Source of the DNA: an uncultured Christensenella sp.
Lineage (GTDB): Bacteria > Bacillota > Clostridia > Christensenellales > UBA3700
Assembly: GCA_910579785.1 (NCBI GenBank)
Contig: CAJTVJ010000034.1
Span: 1,905-16,692, forward strand
Reading direction: 5' to 3'
DNA length: 14,788 nt
Numbering within the stretch: the stretch's first letter is position 1; each line of letters opens with the position of its first letter. The translations under genes were made by a program, and so were the position numbers. The notes below the pieces were generated by a model. It saw nothing but the letters and a program-made list of their open reading frames with translations. It did no database searches and was not told where the DNA came from. Positions 1 through 9,205 of this stretch are shown here, one piece after another.

Positions 1-836
1 GCTTGCTCTTCGGCAACCTCGACGGTCACCTCTTCCTCTTCAAGCGCGACAGGCTCAACGACGGTTTCTTCCGCCTCTTCCGCAACCTCTGCGACAGGCT
101 CAACTGCCTCTTCTTGCGGTTGCTCTTCTTCGCTGTCTTCGACAGCAACGTCTTCGACTTGTTCTTCTTCTGTCTGCGTATCTTCAACGACAGGCTGCTC
201 GGCTTGCTGCTCTTCTACTTGTTTCTCGTCCTGCTGTGGCTCTTCTTGTTTTGGAGCCTTGTTCAAAGACTTGGCAAAAGCAACTGCCGTGAGCAATACT
301 ACTGCGCCCAAAACTACTGACACGCCTATCAAAGCATATAGCAGATATCTCACGGACGTGACTTGCGCTGCCGCAGAAAGCGTCATGAGCGGAGCAAACG
401 CAAATGCCGACCACTTATCGTCCTTTCTCTCGTCCTGCGCCTCTGCCGCCTCAACGGTTTCTGTCTCTTGCACATTATCTGCATCGGCTTGGTTTTCTGC
501 CGCAATCTCTGCGTTGTCAATACTCTCGACATCGTCAGTCAAGTTGTCATCCTCTGCGACACCTTGTTGCTCGGCATTATCGGAAGTCTCTACGTTTTCT
601 TGTTCGGCTTTAACGTCCGACTGCAAAGAGTCCTCCGCCTTTTCCTGCTGTTGAGTTTCGGCAGAAGTATCAGCCTTCTCTGCACCCTTTTGGGCGTCGA
701 GAGCCTTAAAATTCTTTTTCCATTTTACAAGCATAGCCAATGCAATTATCTCTGCGATAATGAATATCGCAAAAATTGCTATACATATGCCAAGCTTATT
801 GATGAGTGTTAGCGCGCTTATCAAAGGATAAATCAT
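1..836 (-). CDS. Two-helix membrane protein with acidic Gln/Glu-rich linkers (partial, C-terminus off the left edge)
   Basis: Open frame of 278 visible codons that is still open at the window edge, so the C-terminus is missing. The start at 836 is fixed by overlap with the preceding stop (ATGA at 836-833) and by AAGGAGG at 849-843, six bases upstream. Visible layout: a hydrophobic helix at residues ~15-37 followed by VKWKKN; an acidic low-complexity linker at ~45-140 rich in E, D, Q and A; a second helix at ~164-188; then a Glu/Val/Gln-rich tail from ~194 to the edge with repeated VEPVA and EEAEE-type units. I recognise no enzymatic domain in the visible part; a folded C-terminal domain could lie outside. 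Its 4-bp overlap with the giant surface-protein gene implies co-expression in fixed ratio, so a membrane partner or assembly factor is a reasonable inference, not a demonstrated role. Confidence 0.8.
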   Translation of the reverse strand, partial: MIYPLISALTLINKLGICIAIFAIFIIAEIIALAMLVKWKKNFKALDAQKGAEKADTSAETQQQEKAEDSLQSDVKAEQENVETSDNAEQQGVAEDDNLTDDVESIDNAEIAAENQADADNVQETETVEAAEAQDERKDDKWSAFAFAPLMTLSAAAQVTSVRYLLYALIGVSVVLGAVVLLTAVAFAKSLNKAPKQEEPQQDEKQVEEQQAEQPVVEDTQTEEEQVEDVAVEDSEEEQPQEEAVEPVAEVAEEAEETVVEPVALEEEEVTVEVAEEQ

Positions 837-3800
837 ACTGCGCCTCCTTGTTGTTTTTTCTTCTTATTTGTTGTCATGACCACTGCCAGCGCTCCTGCAA
901 GCAATGCAAGAGTTGCTATTGCGCCGACCACGACAGGTATTACGTTGAGTCCGCCTTGGAGTTCTATCTCAAAGACCTGACTTATCTCGTCATAGTTCTT
1001 AGTGCCGGCTACGGTGATCTTTATCCAATACTTACCTTCACCTGCCTTAGCAATATCTACGACTTCCTTAGTACAGTCTTTGTCGGAATAATATTTGACG
1101 ACGACTTCGCCCCAAGTAGCCTCCGGCTTATCTTCGCCTGTCCAAGGCATCTTGTCGACTACCGACGGAAGAGTGACGTTGCCTATAAAGGAGTTGACAC
1201 CCTTAGCTATCGAATAGTCTTTGGTAATTTGTTTTGCAGCTTCGTCTACCGCATAGTTGCCGTTGTCTTTTACTCCGACTACCTTTGCAACGTATCCGTT
1301 GCCTGCGTCGACGTTCATACCCTCTATGACAAACTCGACTTCATCGCCGTTGACAGCGCCGACCGCAACTGCCTTAGGAGCCTGAGCTTCTCCGTTGTAC
1401 GTCAGCTTATCGTCAGACCACGTAAACGAAATTGTCTTTGGCGCTATCGTATAGGTATACTCAACATTGTTGGCAACGTAGTAATTGCCGTTGGAGAGCG
1501 TAGCCGTTGCAACGTGGCTGCCCGCGTTAACCTGCGCGCCCTCTACGATTACTTCGCACGTGTCGCCGCCTATCAAGCCGCTTGCGTCAACTTCTGCCTT
1601 AGGAGCCTGAGCTGTGCCGTTGTACGTCAAAGTCTCGCTTATCCAAGTGACGTTGATAGAAGCCTTCTTGATTTCAAACTCAAACTCGTCGTTAATCACA
1701 TAGTAATTACCGTTGACGGCAACTGCGGTCGCGATATGTTTACCTGCATTTATCTGCTCGCCGCTGACGGTTATTTCCGTCGTATCCAAGCCAAGTAAAC
1801 CATCTACTACCACAGGGGTACCAACTATATGTCCGTTGCCGTCATACGTGAAATCTCCTGCCGTCCACTTAACATTGATACCCTTAGGCGCAATATACCA
1901 TACGAGGCTGCCCGTCTCGCCGAGTTTGTAGTTGCCGTTGTCGATATTGTCGACTGTAGCAGTATACTTACCCGCTTGGTTGGCGATATTGCCGGAATAC
2001 TCTATCGCTATCGAATCTCCGTTCAAAGCTCCGACAACGCTTGCGCTGACGGTATGGAGTTGTTGATCGTACTCAAACGGCTCGGTATAGTTCCATTCGA
2101 TGGTGATCTCTCTCTTTGTTACTTCATATACGTGAGCATTGTTAAGCTCGATATTATAAAGCTCTGCGTCTTCTGCATTTACAAAGCTGTAAGCCAGGTT
2201 ATACGTACCTGCCGTTGCTTTTCCGCTGACGTCAACTCTCAACTGTATCAACGCTTTGAGGTCAAGTCCCGTAATCGAAGAACTTTCATCCAAAGAAGGA
2301 GAAGTCTTAGCAAACAAATCGTCAGATCCAAGCAATGCGTCGCCGTATATGCTGGACGCCCCCCCCGATTCTAAATTTACGATAAGGTCGGCTTTGGCAA
2401 CATAGAAGGTCACGGCAAACTCAACGTCGCTGTGATTGTCGAGTTTTGCCTTGCAATCTATCATCACGCCGTTGCTTGGAGTAACGCCCTTAATTATCGG
2501 TTTGGTAGCTGAGTACGATCCGTCCGCCTGCTTATAAAGCACCTGAGCGTCGTCCCAATCCATGTCTCCGAATACCGCAACTGAGCCGTTTTGCTTAAAG
2601 ATTTCTTTTACGTCTACTACAAGATCCTTGCCGTTGTATTTAGCGTCATATCTATCTGAGCTTATAGAGATAATTGCCGGCGTTACTTCAAATATACCGT
2701 CAGTAAAGGTCACGTCGTAGTTCTTACTCGTACATTTACCCTTCAAAGCATACGTGTCTACGCCGTAAAATTCTTTGTCGGCAACTCCGTCGATATACAA
2801 CTCTATAAAGTGGCTTATCGCCGCGATATCTACGCCTGTAACTGTGAACGCGCCGTTGTTATCTATATGCGCGCCTACTTTCGTATCGTCGCTGCCGTAA
2901 ACACGGGTTTTATTATTTATCGCGACTTCGACTTCTTTCGGCACTATTGTGTAGCCAAATTCGGTATTAGTCATATTGTAGTTTTCTAAGAAGGCGTTGA
3001 TATTAAAGGAATCGTCTCCCACTACCGTAGCCTTATACCTACCTACGTTAAATTCGATAGCAGCCTTTTCTCTATCGCTTTCGTCCTCGATAAAAGTGCT
3101 GAATACAGGTACGGAAGTCATACCATCAACGCCCACTTGCTGCACATTGGCGTCTATTGCAGGAGCAACGCCGCCATTGTATTTAAATACGTTGTTGCTC
3201 TCGACTGCGCCCGTCGTATACCATACGACAGCTACGTTTCTCTTGGTGATATAGTAAGCGTCGTAGTTGCATCTGCTCTTGTCCTCGTCAGGCTTGCTTG
3301 GGTCTCTGTAATAGTTGACTGAATAGTTCTTCATCTTAGCAGCATAAGCGCCCTCGATTTCGTGATATACGGTATAACTGCCCACTCTATTCTTACCTAC
3401 TACGATAGGAGTGCCGTTGCCTTGCTCATTTTGAATTACTTTGAACAGGAAGTCTTCTTTGAGTCTGTCTGCGTTGACTTCTACGTGCTGCTTTTGTCCG
3501 TCGACTACTACGTATGTGTCAAACGTAATGCCGCACTTCTTTATCAGCCACTCATTGAAATCAGCAACTCCCGCCTCAGTCAAGAGCTTGTCAAGAGTAT
3601 CGCCGTAAGTCTTGGTAGCTTGGTGCATATTGATTTCTACGTTGACTGCGCTAACCGTGAATTTTACCGGATCGGTCGTGATAAACACGTCGTGGTTAGG
3701 AGCCGTTATTCTTATGTCTATGCCGTACTCGCCCGCTTCTGTGACGGTCAAGTCGGTAATAAAGTCTTCTGCGCTTCCGTTTATCTTAAATTCCATTACG

Positions 3801-6800
3801 ACGCTGTCTTTCAACTTGTCGCCGTCGCCCTGCAAAGTATAGTAATCGCCTGCCGGCATGACTTGAATTTCGCTGCCGTTGAACGTCTTTGGAACAAACT
3901 GCGCTCTGTCATAGGTGATAGTAGCGTTGGTCACGTTGAACTTACCCTTTTTGCTGACAACAACGGTATAGTTATTGGCAATCACGCTGTCTTTGATCTT
4001 TTCTATATCAACGTCGTATTTGCCTGTCGTAAGATATTCAAGTCCTTCGCCCAGCGTATATTCGCCGATAGCATATTTAAATATACCTGCCACGTCGTCG
4101 ACAAAGACCTTGTCTCCCACGACGGTATATAGCACTGCGTCCTGAGCCGTCTCGTTGAGATACTCAGAAATTCTATCCTTTGTTGCGCGAGGAGAGCCGT
4201 ATACTAAATCGACTCTGTCAGCCAACTCTATCGTGACCTGTCTCGGAGTGATTTCAAATTCACTCCAAAGGTCGTCCGGAACTTTGTAATTGGAATTGTT
4301 GACTCCTGTGACGACAACCCTATATGTGCCTACGTTTTTAGCGTGTCCGCATGCTTCCCATTGACCGTCGGCGTTCTTAATCTCGTATCTTTCAGTCGTT
4401 CTGATATCCTTGCCGCTATCTATTGCAGCCAAAATCAAATGCTCTTTATAGGTATGGCTCGGACTGCTGTCGCTGTGGTTGCCGTATTCTTCGTTCATGT
4501 TCTGCCAATCTATTTCAAGCGTTCTCGGTCCGACGACGTAAGCGTCGATATTGGAGGTATGTTGGCTGCCGCCGTTGGAGAGGAAGCGGAAATACTTCTC
4601 GCCGTGAGTAGCAGCGTCATAATTCTCCTCATCAAAGAAAATTGAATACTTGCCTACCAAATCGTTGTTTTCCAATTTACTTGTCGTATCGCCTTTGCCC
4701 ACAAACAAACCGATCATTCCTTTAAGCGCGCTCCATGCCGCTTCGCCTTGCAAATAGGTATCTTCGTCGCCTGCACCGGGATCAACCAGACCCATGATAG
4801 ACATATTATCCTTTAATGCGACATACAGCTCGTCGGGTGAATGAGTCTTATCTCCGTATTCTGCCAGCACAGTGCCGTCAATCGTCACGGATATCCATTT
4901 GCTGCGTATATTGACTTCGATTTCGGCATTGAAATCATTGAAGTTCTTATGCTGTATAAGTATTGATATATAATACTTGCCAAGCGCGGTTGCCTCGCCG
5001 GTAGCTTCTGCACTTTCATCTATCCACGCTGTTGACGGAGTATTATCTGTTTTAAGATTAGTCATATTCACGACAAAGTCGTCGATAGAGATACCGTTGA
5101 GATCGCTTACGGATATTCTGCTTGCTATTTGAGCTCTTGTGACCATTCTCGGCTCTTTGTCAAAGTCGATATTAAACTGTCTGCCCATATAGTGGATATC
5201 CACAGGCGTGATTTTAAACACCGCGTCGTCAGGGTTGGCGATTATCACGTCGTAGTTCTTTGTTATTTCACCGGACGCGCCCTCAACAGTCGCAATAGTA
5301 ATAGGATAACCGTCAAGATTGACGTCCTTATACGAGCCGTCAGGCGTGATAGCGTCGGATATAAAGCAGAAGTTGCTGTAATCGTCGCTTATAAACTGAG
5401 CAGAACCTGCTGCATAACTCCATTGCGCGTTTGGATTTGTCGGATCTAACAAAGATATATTCTTGCCAATCGGCGAATTTTTCTGAGCTGTGCCGAATTC
5501 TCTCTCAATAGATTTTACGTTGATGCTTATCTGCAACGGCACGATCTCAAAGGTCATCTCGGAATCGAGAAGAGTATAGTTTTTGATATGCCCACTCTCA
5601 ATAAATGCCGTATATACTTTGTATGAGCCTACTGTCGTGCCAAGACTTCCGCCGCCGACAACGTTGACAGAAAGCTGTATATTGTCAGTAAACGCAATCT
5701 CGGAAGCAACAGGTTTGACCTCAACGATCGGCGTCTGTCCGCTGAACGTATATTTCAAGCCGTTCCAGCCTGCGCCGCTTTGAGTCCAATCTGCATGCAA
5801 TGTTTTCTTTGATACGGCAAATGCATTGACGTTCTTATGTACGCCGCTGTCGTCTGTCACGTATGTGAATACATAGTTGGAAGCTTTCTCGCCGCTGACA
5901 AGAGAGTGCGAAACCGTATATTTGCCGGCCTCGATTCTATCGCCCGCATTGAAGTGTCCCTCGCCGCCGGTACCGTTGAGCAAATAGAACTCTACTCTAC
6001 TTTCCATATTCTCGACTTTCAACTGCTCGTTGAGCTGAGCGTCCGTCGACCAATAGTACTCGATGCCGAGCATATCCATCAAATCAGCCGAGTTAGGAAC
6101 GGCCGTTCCGTAAATAAATTCATTCTTTTGCCCCGTCACGTCGACGTACACGGTCGAAGCCGTGATTTCACCTGTCAAATGCCCTACCTCGTCGAAGTGA
6201 TTCGGCGCGGTAATTCTATACCATATGTCATATACGCCTGCGTCGGTCTTTTGCAAATACGTCTCTTGGGTAGATACCTCAGCGCCTGCCTCTGTGTCTG
6301 CAAAATACATCTTGACTTCTTCTCTGTGCGAATATTCCCAACCTTTGAGTCCTATACGCGAGTCAAGCTTGTCAAAAACCATATCCAAAGGTGTGCCCTT
6401 GAATACCTGCGACGGTATATCTTGAACTGTAAAGTTGATTTCTGCCTTTGATACCGTAAAGCTTCCGCTCTTGCAATTTGCTCCCAATTCATAGTTGCGC
6501 GATTTTGCGCCGCTTTGTTCAGCAAGCTTTGGCGAAAGCGTATATATGCCGACTTTATAATATCTCTCGTTTTTCGCGCCGTCTGTATATTGAGCGTCGT
6601 CAAGCGCAATGGTAAACACGTCGGTGACTTGATCTACAATGGCAGGTTTTCCGTCATTGATACTTGCATCAAGGGTAACCGAATAAATGGACTCGCCTTG
6701 ATTTGCAGGGAAAAGATTGCCGATATAGTTATCCCATACTCCTTGCGCCGTCGTTGATTGCGCATAAGTTCTTGCGCGGTCTTTTATATCAACGTTGATT

Positions 6801-9100
6801 ACGCGGCGCAATATCTTGAACGTTGACGTCAAAGTTGTTGTATCTACCGTATAATTGGAATTAGTACAGCTTACGGTAGCGGTATAAGCGCCTGCGCTTA
6901 TAGCCTCTCCTCCAATAAGTTCAACTTCATAACCCTCGTCATTCTGTCCTAGTCCCACGATAGTGACTTCGCTGAGCGACGTAGAAGTGTCGCCGACAAA
7001 ATTATCTTCCTCTCCGTCAGCAAGCACTGCCGTCGGTCTCTTGCCGCCCTGTCCGTCATACCACATATTAGTCTTTGGTATCCATTTTACCTTGACCGGA
7101 CGTGGTTGAATGGTATATATTTCTACGTTGCAGTTGTTATGGAAAGTAACCGTAGCTACTCTATCGTCATAATTTGAGTTTCTTGTGATTTGAATGTTGT
7201 ATTTCTTTGCATCGGGGAACTTATTGCCGACGTTTTCTATCGGCTTGCCGCCGTCAACTATGGCAAAATTGCTGATAATCCCCTCAATTCCCTTTGACGC
7301 ATTGCCGATGATATAATCTTTTTTCTCCTCGTCTGTCACCGCGTCAAAAATTGATATGTTGGAATAATCAAGTATTTCTGCAATCTTATCAGACCCAGGA
7401 ATTGCGTCGCCGTATAGCTGCGAAGCTCCGCCCGTCTTGGTATAAAGCACTATGTCAGCCTTATCAATATTGACCTCAATAGATCCCTCGAATGCCGTAT
7501 GGTTGGGAGCGGTCAGTTTGAAATAAACCGTGTGTTTTCCAACCGCGCTTAAATTGACTTTGTCTACGCCGTCCTCATACGTCCCTTGATTGAGACTGAG
7601 TTGAGCCGTGATCGGGTTTTCTGCAATACCGCCGGCCAGCGTGCCGTAACTTGATATCGCGCCCAACGCAATCTCATGATCCGACACTTTATATTTTAGA
7701 TTTCTTATAGGATTTGTTAGTATGACGTTTTCAAGTTTTCTTTCTTTGACAACGTAATTAGCGCACTTTTTAAAATCTTGGAAGCCGTTGCCGTCGGATA
7801 CATTTTGATTATACCATACGATTTCTCTTGTCGCGCCATTTTTTGGAGAAACATAAATATCATACGTACCGGCGTCCTTTACTTCATTGACTTCACTGCT
7901 GCCTTTAACAATTCTCAAATTAAAATAAGTGCTGTCGTATCTGGAAAATATCGAATTTATACTTACAGCATTAGCGTCATATTCCTTTTCCAATTTTGCT
8001 TCGGTAGGCGGAGTAAGCTGATATTTATAATTATTGATGCTTGTGACAGCGTCATTTATGTTAGTCTGCGTAACCTCTCGTTTGGTCAACACGTTATTTT
8101 CTATATTATTTATAAACGTCTTAGCTCTGTTATACGCGCCGTTGCCGCCGTCTATCTTGCTCAAATAAGAGGAATTGTCATTCTCCAAATCTTGCTTAAA
8201 CTTAGTGATAGTCGAGTTGAGTTGAGATTTATCGTATATAGTTATATTTATTGTGATTTTAGAAGGATTTACATATCCAGCTGGCAAATCATAACCCGTA
8301 TCGTCTGACATCTTATGACTTATTGCGCCCTCAGTATGATTATAATTAAAACTATATATATCTTTTTTTCCTGGCTCACTGCTACCTGACTTATATGATT
8401 GATAAAACAATCCAACATTATCGTCAGGAGAGGTAAAAGTATACTGACCATTAGCTATACTTGAAGATACGCTACCAGCCATCTTAAATTTTACAAAACC
8501 GTTAGTCTCATTATGGAGCGGAATCTTGTATCCGTAGTTCTTATATGTAATATTATTATTTTTCTTAGCACCAGGCCCTTCATAAATATCGCTAACACTA
8601 CCGTTAAGATTTTCGCTTTTTTCAACGGTTACATCATAGCCAGAAAAAACCCTGCTCATTGTATACTCATTATCGCTAGTTTTTATTCCGGAAGTACCTA
8701 CATAATCTCCACTTATACTGCCGTCAAACTTGCCGAAAACCGATTTATATATCCACCAATTTAACGAGCTTGGTTTAATCCATGCTCCGCTACTCCACCA
8801 AAAATCACCAAAAAAATAATATCCGGCTGTACTTAGATTTTCAGTTCTATCCAAATATATTTGCGTCGGAAACATTATTCTACAATCGCTATTGTCGCCG
8901 CCATCCTTAGTTCCTTGTACAAAAGTAACAGCCGTATTACTACTGTTGTACTGCACAGGTGCATACCCCGTACTTGTAGGCGTCATATTTTCGCCTTTAT
9001 ATACTCTTGGTAAGCATATTATACAAGTGGCTGCAACTGCAACAATCGTAACTGCAACTAAAACTGCTGCAATAACTTTACTTTTTTTTGCTAAATTCAT
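833..9100 (-). CDS. Giant MBG/YDG-repeat surface protein, membrane-anchored (2755 aa)
   Basis: Start ATG at 9100 has GGGGAGGG seven bases upstream (9115-9108). Residues 1-31 form a KKSK-led hydrophobic helix (signal peptide or signal anchor). Residues ~35-290 are a Ser/Asn/Tyr-rich domain I do not recognise. Residues ~290-360 look like a helical FIVAR-type segment. From ~370 to ~2633 come tandem Ig-like beta domains of the MBG (YGX) and YDG type, with YG motifs near 562, 997, 1415, 1633, 1833, 2070 and 2251. Four closely related ~75-82-residue units (LTYNGxAQAP, NAGxHxAT and NGNYxV motifs) fill 2327-2633. A final beta domain spans 2634-2715, then a membrane helix at ~2719-2742 and KKKKQQGGAV. 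No LPXTG sortase motif is visible, so the anchor is probably the membrane helix itself. Such domains are known as stalk and adhesin modules; adhesion is inferred. The 5' ~900 bp is far more AT-rich than the rest. Confidence 0.88.
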   Translation of the reverse strand: MNLAKKSKVIAAVLVAVTIVAVAATCIICLPRVYKGENMTPTSTGYAPVQYNSSNTAVTFVQGTKDGGDNSDCRIMFPTQIYLDRTENLSTAGYYFFGDFWWSSGAWIKPSSLNWWIYKSVFGKFDGSISGDYVGTSGIKTSDNEYTMSRVFSGYDVTVEKSENLNGSVSDIYEGPGAKKNNNITYKNYGYKIPLHNETNGFVKFKMAGSVSSSIANGQYTFTSPDDNVGLFYQSYKSGSSEPGKKDIYSFNYNHTEGAISHKMSDDTGYDLPAGYVNPSKITINITIYDKSQLNSTITKFKQDLENDNSSYLSKIDGGNGAYNRAKTFINNIENNVLTKREVTQTNINDAVTSINNYKYQLTPPTEAKLEKEYDANAVSINSIFSRYDSTYFNLRIVKGSSEVNEVKDAGTYDIYVSPKNGATREIVWYNQNVSDGNGFQDFKKCANYVVKERKLENVILTNPIRNLKYKVSDHEIALGAISSYGTLAGGIAENPITAQLSLNQGTYEDGVDKVNLSAVGKHTVYFKLTAPNHTAFEGSIEVNIDKADIVLYTKTGGASQLYGDAIPGSDKIAEILDYSNISIFDAVTDEEKKDYIIGNASKGIEGIISNFAIVDGGKPIENVGNKFPDAKKYNIQITRNSNYDDRVATVTFHNNCNVEIYTIQPRPVKVKWIPKTNMWYDGQGGKRPTAVLADGEEDNFVGDTSTSLSEVTIVGLGQNDEGYEVELIGGEAISAGAYTATVSCTNSNYTVDTTTLTSTFKILRRVINVDIKDRARTYAQSTTAQGVWDNYIGNLFPANQGESIYSVTLDASINDGKPAIVDQVTDVFTIALDDAQYTDGAKNERYYKVGIYTLSPKLAEQSGAKSRNYELGANCKSGSFTVSKAEINFTVQDIPSQVFKGTPLDMVFDKLDSRIGLKGWEYSHREEVKMYFADTEAGAEVSTQETYLQKTDAGVYDIWYRITAPNHFDEVGHLTGEITASTVYVDVTGQKNEFIYGTAVPNSADLMDMLGIEYYWSTDAQLNEQLKVENMESRVEFYLLNGTGGEGHFNAGDRIEAGKYTVSHSLVSGEKASNYVFTYVTDDSGVHKNVNAFAVSKKTLHADWTQSGAGWNGLKYTFSGQTPIVEVKPVASEIAFTDNIQLSVNVVGGGSLGTTVGSYKVYTAFIESGHIKNYTLLDSEMTFEIVPLQISINVKSIEREFGTAQKNSPIGKNISLLDPTNPNAQWSYAAGSAQFISDDYSNFCFISDAITPDGSYKDVNLDGYPITIATVEGASGEITKNYDVIIANPDDAVFKITPVDIHYMGRQFNIDFDKEPRMVTRAQIASRISVSDLNGISIDDFVVNMTNLKTDNTPSTAWIDESAEATGEATALGKYYISILIQHKNFNDFNAEIEVNIRSKWISVTIDGTVLAEYGDKTHSPDELYVALKDNMSIMGLVDPGAGDEDTYLQGEAAWSALKGMIGLFVGKGDTTSKLENNDLVGKYSIFFDEENYDAATHGEKYFRFLSNGGSQHTSNIDAYVVGPRTLEIDWQNMNEEYGNHSDSSPSHTYKEHLILAAIDSGKDIRTTERYEIKNADGQWEACGHAKNVGTYRVVVTGVNNSNYKVPDDLWSEFEITPRQVTIELADRVDLVYGSPRATKDRISEYLNETAQDAVLYTVVGDKVFVDDVAGIFKYAIGEYTLGEGLEYLTTGKYDVDIEKIKDSVIANNYTVVVSKKGKFNVTNATITYDRAQFVPKTFNGSEIQVMPAGDYYTLQGDGDKLKDSVVMEFKINGSAEDFITDLTVTEAGEYGIDIRITAPNHDVFITTDPVKFTVSAVNVEINMHQATKTYGDTLDKLLTEAGVADFNEWLIKKCGITFDTYVVVDGQKQHVEVNADRLKEDFLFKVIQNEQGNGTPIVVGKNRVGSYTVYHEIEGAYAAKMKNYSVNYYRDPSKPDEDKSRCNYDAYYITKRNVAVVWYTTGAVESNNVFKYNGGVAPAIDANVQQVGVDGMTSVPVFSTFIEDESDREKAAIEFNVGRYKATVVGDDSFNINAFLENYNMTNTEFGYTIVPKEVEVAINNKTRVYGSDDTKVGAHIDNNGAFTVTGVDIAAISHFIELYIDGVADKEFYGVDTYALKGKCTSKNYDVTFTDGIFEVTPAIISISSDRYDAKYNGKDLVVDVKEIFKQNGSVAVFGDMDWDDAQVLYKQADGSYSATKPIIKGVTPSNGVMIDCKAKLDNHSDVEFAVTFYVAKADLIVNLESGGASSIYGDALLGSDDLFAKTSPSLDESSSITGLDLKALIQLRVDVSGKATAGTYNLAYSFVNAEDAELYNIELNNAHVYEVTKREITIEWNYTEPFEYDQQLHTVSASVVGALNGDSIAIEYSGNIANQAGKYTATVDNIDNGNYKLGETGSLVWYIAPKGINVKWTAGDFTYDGNGHIVGTPVVVDGLLGLDTTEITVSGEQINAGKHIATAVAVNGNYYVINDEFEFEIKKASINVTWISETLTYNGTAQAPKAEVDASGLIGGDTCEVIVEGAQVNAGSHVATATLSNGNYYVANNVEYTYTIAPKTISFTWSDDKLTYNGEAQAPKAVAVGAVNGDEVEFVIEGMNVDAGNGYVAKVVGVKDNGNYAVDEAAKQITKDYSIAKGVNSFIGNVTLPSVVDKMPWTGEDKPEATWGEVVVKYYSDKDCTKEVVDIAKAGEGKYWIKITVAGTKNYDEISQVFEIELQGGLNVIPVVVGAIATLALLAGALAVVMTTNKKKKQQGGAV

Positions 9101-9160
9101 ATAATTTCCCTCCCCTATTTGCTAATAGGAAAATTTAAATTTACATTAAATTCCAATGAT

Positions 9161-9189
9161 ATTTTATCACTACAATATGTCAATGTCAA
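9161..9189 (-). promoter_or_regulatory. Proximal sigma-A promoter of the giant surface-protein gene
   Basis: On the minus strand, TTGACA (9189-9184) and TAAAAT (9166-9161) are separated by exactly 17 bases. This would start transcription near 9154 and give a leader of about 50 nt carrying the strong ribosome binding site. The -35 matches consensus 6/6 and the -10 matches 5/6. Confidence 0.7.
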
Positions 9190-9205
9190 TAAGATATTAA
9201 ATAAT

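Noticed and set aside
806..1798. Long plus-strand open frame (330 codons) opposite the giant gene
   Set aside because: It lies wholly antisense to the repeat-coding gene, has low-complexity Cys/Tyr/Leu-rich content, no ribosome binding site and no recognisable domain; it is a by-product of codon bias on the other strand.
3362..4132. 256-codon plus-strand open frame
   Set aside because: Same reason: antisense shadow of the MBG-repeat gene with no start signal and no family resemblance.
9070..9100. Lipoprotein signal in the giant protein (Cys25 or Cys28 near the end of the first helix)
   Set aside because: The residues before the cysteines (VAAT and CII) do not match the lipobox, which needs a small residue (Gly, Ala or Ser) at -1 and usually Leu at -3.
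1..9100. CRISPR or toxin/defence system in the repeat-rich region
   Set aside because: The repeats are in-frame protein domain repeats with diverged sequence, not short identical repeats with spacers, and no defence-enzyme motifs are present.
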